From the NCBI GenBank assembly GCA_051453625.1, contig JBOZIK010000001.1, positions 228,147,135 to 228,211,134 of the forward strand: a stretch of DNA of 64,000 nucleotides, read 5' to 3'. The stretch comes from Welwitschia mirabilis (taxonomy: Eukaryota; Gnetophyta; Gnetopsida; Welwitschiales). The position numbers and the translations under genes are program-made. The notes under the pieces were generated by a model. The model had not been told where the DNA came from. It made no database searches and saw nothing but the letters and a program-made list of their open reading frames with translations. Positions 57,741 to 64,000 of the stretch are shown piece after piece; position 1 is the first letter of the stretch; every line of letters begins with the position of its first letter.

Positions 57741-59161
57741 TTCATAAGGATATATGTGGTAACTCTACAAAAGATACATAATTAATTTAACTTGCAATAA
57801 AACTTAAACAATAGAAAAATTAGAATTTGAGAAGGAAGTTAATCTTTGGTTGATAATACAAAGGAATGAAAATACTTCAAGGATATATTGATTCAACCAA
57901 GTCTTCATCTTCACTTTCATGATTTCTATATCTTAAACTTAACAATTAAGTGAGCTTCACTTAAAAATTTCTAATGCAATAATAATGAAAGAATGAAGCC
58001 AAATTAGAAGTAGTCTTACCTAAATATTACTAATGCCAAATGAACTATGCAATAATAATAAAATAATTTAAACTAATCCTAGTACTCATCCTACCTAAAT
58101 ATTGCTAATTCCAAATGAAACATGTAATAACAATAAAAGGGTTTAAACTAGTTCTTATATTAAAATATTATAAAAATATACATTACATTAATAAATGAGG
58201 AGAAGGGGAAAAAACACCTCAACTAGTTTTGGATTATTTTACATCCAAGAAAGAGTATTTTAGAACTATGATGTCCTAGCCTCCAAGTCTTATTCATGAT
58301 AAGAAAACTAAACTATGTTTATAATGCATTTCCAAGGCTCTTTTATAAATGAGGAATGACTTAAAAAGTTATGTCATAATTGCCTTAGGTGGCATTTACA
58401 TAAGGAAAAACACTTAAGGGTAGTCACATAAGGAAGAAGTTATAATTTTTGGAATGTAATGACAAAGAGGACTACTTTATCTTATAATGCAAACATGGTA
58501 AAGATGTATCCTATGACTAGTAATGATGCTACCAATAGATGCCATATCATGTTTCTTCTACATGATCATCCTCTTTGTCATCACATGTCACTGTGATGTT
58601 TCATTTTATACTTCTACCATGTTTTACTAAAGTTTAATGTTAAATTTGATTTATATCTGATTAAGAGCATAAGTGTAAAATGGTTAATTCTCCAAAATAG
58701 TGTAGGAACATGAGTTGTTCGATAGTCTACCTCACAAAGGTAGTAACATCAATAGTCCTAGGTAGTGATGGTAGTATTATGTGTTAGAATCATTTTAGTT
58801 TTAGAAGTGTTCTTTAAAAGTGAGTAACAAACCTTTTAATGTTAGGAGAAGTCCCTAATCTCATGAGAAAGAGTAAAAAGGGCAAAAAACATTAATATTA
58901 AAACCATTAATTTAATGTTTCTCCCTCAGCTAAATTAATCAATTATGCATTCTTAGAATGTCCATTTTGGCATGTAAACACACCCCTAATCAATATTTTA
59001 CTATTTCTTAGGTAAAACATTGATGAAGAAATGGTGACATAGAAAAATTGACTAACTAAACATGACAAATAAGGAAATGATATGACATTTTTATAAATTT
59101 TTGATCAAGTACTAATAATGAGGTGTCAAATTTAAATTTTTTTGTAAAAGTAGATGTTATA
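57741..59161 (-). repeat. Probable chromovirus-type 3' LTR, minus strand (left limit unknown)
   Basis: On the minus strand a purine tract at 59162-59170 (TTAAGGGG) is followed by TATAACATC at 59161, like the TGTTACATCC start of the giant LTR with G changed to A. Before the tract stands VEDKF, comparable to the FEDE tail at 14003. This is the order pol-end, polypurine tract, 3' LTR. The LTR's far end cannot be located; the interval given is a guess bounded by a change of character near 57740. Confidence 0.4.
57971..58165. repeat. 75-bp tandem repeat
   Basis: Two good copies (58019-58093, 58094-58165; CCTAAATATTRCTAATKCC, then ATAATAATAAAATAATTTAA-type words). A degraded third lies to the left. 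Confidence 0.7.
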
Positions 59162-60200
59162 CCCCTTAACCAAAACTAAAATTTATCCTCAACATTATAA
59201 AGATAGAAAATTTTACAAGGATTTTAAGAATAGTTTAATTACATAGCTAGATCATGATGATGATGAATGTACTTCAAGAAACCATACTATAATCTACAAG
59301 AAAATAAAATATAAAATCTAATGAAAAATCCATCATCTAAAATTAAAAAAATAGAATACCTAGATTGATGGACACATTTATTGAAAATTGCTCAAATTTT
59401 GTTCTAAAATTTAATGTATCATATTATCAAACAAAAAAATTATCCTTTAACTAAATCTGCAAGCAATTAAACAATATTTAATCAAAGTCCCCAAGTATAC
59501 AAGTTAAATAAAGTAATCACAAAAATAATCTTCCAATTACATATTTTTCATTCTATTTTACCTTTTCTATAATCACATCTTATTTTTGATCTAATTAGAT
59601 ATCTAATGTTATGGCATCTATTCCAATAGAGTTAAGCATATTGATAAATGAATGAGTTAGTGTTGCATTGCCAATAAGCAATTATAGGCCTGATGTAATT
59701 GAACATATCATAAATTAAATCATTAAAGCTATATTGCCAATGAGCATTTGTATCCCTAATGTAGGTAACTAAACCCAGTTGTTAATGATTAATGAATAAT
59801 GCACTTTTGAAGCAAGACATTATTATTTTCTTTTTAATCATCTTTATCATATTTAATATTCTTAACTCACATAAATGATTCATTAGCTCATTGGCCTAAT
59901 AAAGATAATTCTTATCCCTCTAAAATGCTTTAAAATAACTAACTTAGCATGAAGGTAAATTCTGTCTTAATTTAACCATATTTTTCCACTTAGAAGACCC
60001 TAATTGAAACTAAACCTTAATAAGAAAATTCAAAAAAAACAAAATCTTTTCTTAAAAAATTATAAGTAAACTTAAATTTTACCTAGTTTGTAATGATAAT
60101 GCAATAACTTATTAATATTTTATTTCATTTAGTAGCCATCAACCAGGATCATATAATTTGAAAAACTTGCAGATGGATAGAAGGGAAGGATGATTGGTGA
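59162..60200 (-). other. Degraded sequence next to the minus-strand polypurine tract
   Basis: No pol motif readable. Contains an imperfect direct repeat of about 35 bp (ATTGCCAATRAGCA at about 59669 and 59744). Confidence 0.35.
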
Positions 60201-60840
60201 ACTTTATTAAGTGAAGAAAAATGGAGGATGGAAAAAGATGAAATATAAATTGATGATGATTTATTTAGTGATGAAAACGTAAAATATAAGTTGATGATAA
60301 TTTATTGAGTGATGAGGATGAAATTTTGGATTTCTTAAATGAAAATTTTTAAGGCGATGATTATACAAGTGGAAGTGTTTGAGTGGTTTGAGTCATGAAA
60401 GGGCATCAAGTACAAATATTTTTAACATTTCTAATTTTATTAAACCTACATCTAGTCTAAAAGAAAACTCTATTCCAAAAGAAAAATCTAATCTACAAGC
60501 ATACAATGAAGCCAAAAATTTAGAGAAGGATTTTCTAAGGTATTGCATATATGAAGGTTCAACATTATGAGTGTCAAGGTTGGATGATGAAGTAAAATTA
60601 TATAAATAATTCAATGATGAAATAGAATTCTTATAAAAATTTATGCATGAATTCATAAAAATGGAAAGAACATTAACATTAGTAGTAAAATTAATGCATT
60701 TAAAATTAGCAATTTTTCATTCCTTAGCCTATTCATGTCTAATCAACAACTCATGCAAGACATTATGTTCAAGTGAAGACAAAGATGGATTAGAAACCAT
60801 GGGAGAAGATAAGTTTTTATAAAGAAAATATCAGAATATG
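60201..60840 (+). pseudogene. Gag-like acidic ORF remnant
   Basis: Plus-strand coding-like stretch with a repeated acidic word (DDDLFSDEN, then DDNLLSDEDEILDFLNEN). An open part at 60379-60570 contains FNISNFIKP and FLRYCIYEGS. It resembles the start of the gag at 36620-36814 (ISNFISLEP, FLKYCIDDS) in wording and order, suggesting a related Athila-type gag. Broken by stops; nothing downstream confirms it. Confidence 0.4.
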
Positions 60841-61500
60841 GTTCTAAGGAAGGTTTTTCTTCTTCATTAAGATTGATGTCTTGCTTAAAAGATAAAGATA
60901 AAAATGACATAATGGGTTCAAAAGGCTGCTAACAAAAATATGAAGGTTCTTCATAGGGTGGATTTTATAAATGCTCTTAAACAATATTCTCCTCTTTATT
61001 AAGATTTTCAAGGGATTTTTCCCCACATAGTTACTCAAGTGACAAAGGTTGTGGTCCAAAAAAGTCAAAGTCATTTCTTTCATATATGTCATTATAAATT
61101 TATCCTATGTGATGTAGCTTCTAATTTTTCATTTTTCTTAAATTAATGCTCACTAAATATGGATTAATCCTTGTTAGATCTATTCAATCCTACTTTAAAT
61201 ATAATCTATATGCACTAAGTGATCGCTTTCTAACACATTTTAAAACTTAAGGTTTGCTTGGATTTCCTCATAGATTTCATCTTGGCTTCCTTAAGGTCTT
61301 CTTCCTCATTCCTAGGGAATATGCTTTAGGTTTCATTAATTCTAGTCTCATTAATCAGTTCAAATATTTCTAGGCTTATAGACTCATGGAATGTAGGAGA
61401 TTTTCTTATTGTTGTTTTTGGTTAAGCGGCCTAAGTATTTGATCATTAGTTTTTGCCATTTTTTGAAGAAGTTATTTAAGATTTTTATTAGTTTTATTAA
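60841..61500 (-). pseudogene. Unrecognised coding-like stretch, minus strand
   Basis: Minus-strand reading gives protein-like text with stops mainly at former Gln codons: ERNDFDFFGPQPLSLE, NPPYEEPSYF, PFEPIMSFLSLSFKQDINLN. No domain recognised. It may belong to a second, opposite retroelement. Confidence 0.3.
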
Positions 61501-62700
61501 TTGTTTCTTCCAAGGAATAAGAGGTGAGGTGAATTGTTATAAAAAGACTTAGTAGCATCTTCTAAAAATCTTTGAAATTTATCCTAAAAGGAAGGTGAGG
61601 TGAATTTTTGAATAAGTGAAGATAATAGGTATTAGTTTAATTATGAAGACTATTAAAAAGAAAATAAAGGATAAGGATCAAATGTTGATGAATATGAGGT
61701 TGACAACTATGGATTATAAGATTTATTCAGAGGCATGTAATCAAAATCCTATGGGTTAATATATTAATTTTTAAATTCATAATTGTGAGGATGTTGATTC
61801 ATGTATAGATGGGGTTGAGAATATTCTTTAAATGTTTATCAAGGTTTATAGAAGTCTTCTATAGCTCATTTGTACTAATCTTGATTTTGAAAATTGTAAA
61901 TATAAATAAGTTACTAAGCAGAAGATGTTTCAAATGGATTAGGAGTTTAATTCATTAGCAAAAGTATAGAAATAGATTATGAGTTGTGTTAGGAGTTCAC
62001 ATTTTTAGAAATTTTCTCTATTTCAAAGGAATCTTATAGCAAAAAAGTTTTAGAGAATTGAGAGAAAGTTTCAATCAAAGTTTCAAAGGTTTCAAGGATA
62101 GAAACTCAATTGCACTAGTCAGGAAATGTAGCAGTGCTAGTTGATATATGTAGAAAGATTCAAAAACAATACAAAGGGTACATTTAGTTTGTGAAAAAAA
62201 TTTTAAATTAAGGGTTTGATAATGTTGGTCTTCCTTTTTTGGAGATGGTCTATATTACATCATAGCTACTATGAAGGATTATGAAGAAACCCAAGCCTTA
62301 GAACACTATGTTTATGGCATGCATTATTCATTTTCTATTTAGAATACTTTATTTTAAAAATGTATGGAGAAAAGACATTTTCTTTATATTCCTTAAAATT
62401 GTCATATGTGACTTACTAATTTAAAGGTTAATTATTAGGTAACTTTATTTTCGTGATTTTTATTTCAGGATGTGATAAGAAGCATTTCAATCTAATAAGA
62501 ATAAACTAAACCATTCATTCTTAAAGGTTATACTTTTCTTATTTATTGCTGCACTACATGATTATGTATAATAAGGATTTGAAAATTAATTTTAAAACAT
62601 ATACTTGAATATAGTTTCTAGAACATGCATCCACTGATACTTGCCAAAAGTTGTTAAGAAACCAAAAATTAATCAGGTATGTTTTATATTGTTTTTTAGC
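61501..62700. other. Unassigned AT-rich sequence
   Basis: No frame, domain or repeat I can support. Confidence 0.3.
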
Positions 62701-63760
62701 TTTTATAATAATAGTTTATATTAATAGTTCTCTAATTATTTAATTTTATATTTCTAATCTAAAGCACTACAAAGCCTATCGTGTCTACCTCTACAATCAA
62801 AAATAAAGATATTATACTAAGGAAAGAAAGTTTACATATCACCAATAGTTTAGAGAATAAGTGATTTCTCTCTATTAAATATGCTTTCAGTGAAATTGAT
62901 AATCTTAAAAATTCATTTTAGAAAAAACCTAATAATATTATTAATACCTCAAAAAAGAAAACAATATACCAATAAGTGTTTTTATCATGTGATTAGACCC
63001 CTGACATTAAAAGCTACTGATGACAAGGCTCTTAGAGTAGCATGAATTTTGCCTAAATAGTTGCTACAAAGGGAAAATGTTTTACATAATATGAAGTGCT
63101 ATCCAGCATGTAAACCATCAAAAACTAAAACAAATTCTTTTAGAATTCTTACTTCAATTTCCAAGAACCTCAATCTTCATTCTACACTATTTCATCTATT
63201 AATAAAACAAAATCACAAGAGGATCTTCTTCTTTCTCTTTTTAGGTACTAATGTAGATGATACAAATTCTTTGAAGATAAAATAAATTATTTCATTTACC
63301 AATAATGAAAAGATCGTTAGAGAGACATATGCTATGCAAAGTTATGATAAGCATCTTGCCATGTAGATGGAAGACATAGAGTATAAAGCTAGAGGCAATA
63401 AGTATCCAATTAGTAAGCTTATACCAATTAGTAAGGGAGATGTATTCAAGGAACTAGATGATTTAGATTATAAGAAGAACAACGTTTGTAAGAAATACAT
63501 AAATAATATCATGTAATAACATTATTTATATAAGTTATTATAATGATAATTAACAAAATTATTTGGATTAAACACATCATGCCTTTTGGTAACTTGCCTT
63601 TTTCATCATATCTACAACTCTCTTTGCATTTAAATATAAGCAACATTAGTAAGAAATCTATCCAAGCATTCAAAAGAGTGGATAGGTCTAAAGTTTGGAA
63701 ATACAAAACTAGTTACTATTTTGTATTTGGAATGATGATGAAAATTGCAAATTACTAATT
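62701..63760 (+). pseudogene. Unrecognised coding-like stretch, plus strand
   Basis: Plus-strand words between stops read like a decayed protein: TSTIKNKDIILRKESLHITN, ALRVA, then 63061-63285 (74 residues), DKHLAM, EYKARGNKYPISKLIPISKG and a last open part 63543-63758. I do not recognise a domain. Spacing and Lys/Ile richness fit a retroelement ORF but do not prove one. Confidence 0.3.
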
Positions 63761-64000
63761 CTTAGAAAAATTGGGTCAGTGATAGGTGATATGCTTAAAT
63801 CAAAATTGATGTTATTCTCACTTGAACAATCTTTGATTTTGGCTATAGGAAAAAGAACTAAAAGAGAAAATAATAAAAATGGAAAAGAACAATTAATTAA
63901 AAATTTATTATGACATGGATCAGTTAGATTAAAAAATTACCAAATTATCTATCAAAGTAAAATCACTTCTTAGTTTGAGAATTATAGTAGATTATTTGAG
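63761..64000. other. Window end, possibly continuation of the previous stretch
   Basis: AT-rich with short Lys-rich coding-like words. It is cut by the window edge. Confidence 0.25.

Overview
The window is nuclear DNA from a land plant, almost certainly intergenic repeat sequence from a repeat-rich genome. I infer this from a deep nest of plant-type LTR retrotransposons: Athila-lineage Ty3/gypsy, Tekay/Del-like chromovirus relatives and Copia. Base composition is very AT-rich by eye (about a quarter to 30% GC). I found no convincing intact host gene. The species cannot be named from this sequence. Ten runs of N total about 2.1 kb.

Layout. (1) 230-22957 is a compound Athila-like Ty3/gypsy structure with three LTRs (230-1465, 4592-5827, 21804-22957). 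Two tRNA-Asp type primer binding sites follow the first two LTRs. The two internal regions keep a broken, acidic gag-like ORF, and the second keeps the tail of an integrase. (2) Nested inside it is a complete 9.2-kb element (8737-17965) with a perfect 5-bp target duplication (ATATT). Its LTRs are very long, about 3.9 kb, and its 1.4-kb interior holds only a broken gag. Each LTR carries two tRNA-like (SINE-type) promoter modules. (3) 23045-25835 is a minus-strand Copia remnant with protease, pre-integrase and integrase motifs. (4) 25836-33787 is a Ty3/gypsy LTR split by a 7.1-kb insertion (26000-33113) with a perfect CAAAT duplication and TG...CA ends. That insertion contains a GC-rich, coding-like island (27480-29400) and an AT-rich tandem array. 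(5) 35114-47761 is the best-preserved Athila-lineage element: LTR, tRNA-Asp PBS, gag, protease, RT, RNase H, integrase, a candidate extra 3' ORF, PPT and LTR. All its genes are broken. (6) 47762-51640 holds minus-strand Copia-like remains with several tRNA-iMet primer sites. (7) 52018-53764 is a three-unit, roughly 587-bp tandem array. (8) 54006-56216 joins an Athila-type LTR fragment to a plus-strand Copia gag. (9) 57740-64000 holds a minus-strand chromovirus 3' end and degraded coding-like fragments that I could not place.

No genes here work together as a living pathway. The sequence records successive insertion, deletion and mutational decay. Decay is dominated by C-to-T and G-to-A changes: CpG positions of primer sites, CAA/CAG codons turned into stops, and integrase catalytic D and E turned into N and K. 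That pattern is what cytosine methylation of silenced repeats would produce. The Ty3/gypsy family also carries a recurring palindromic core (ancestral form close to ATCGTCTAGACGAT) in its LTRs, leaders and 3' tails, which no known feature of the family explains.
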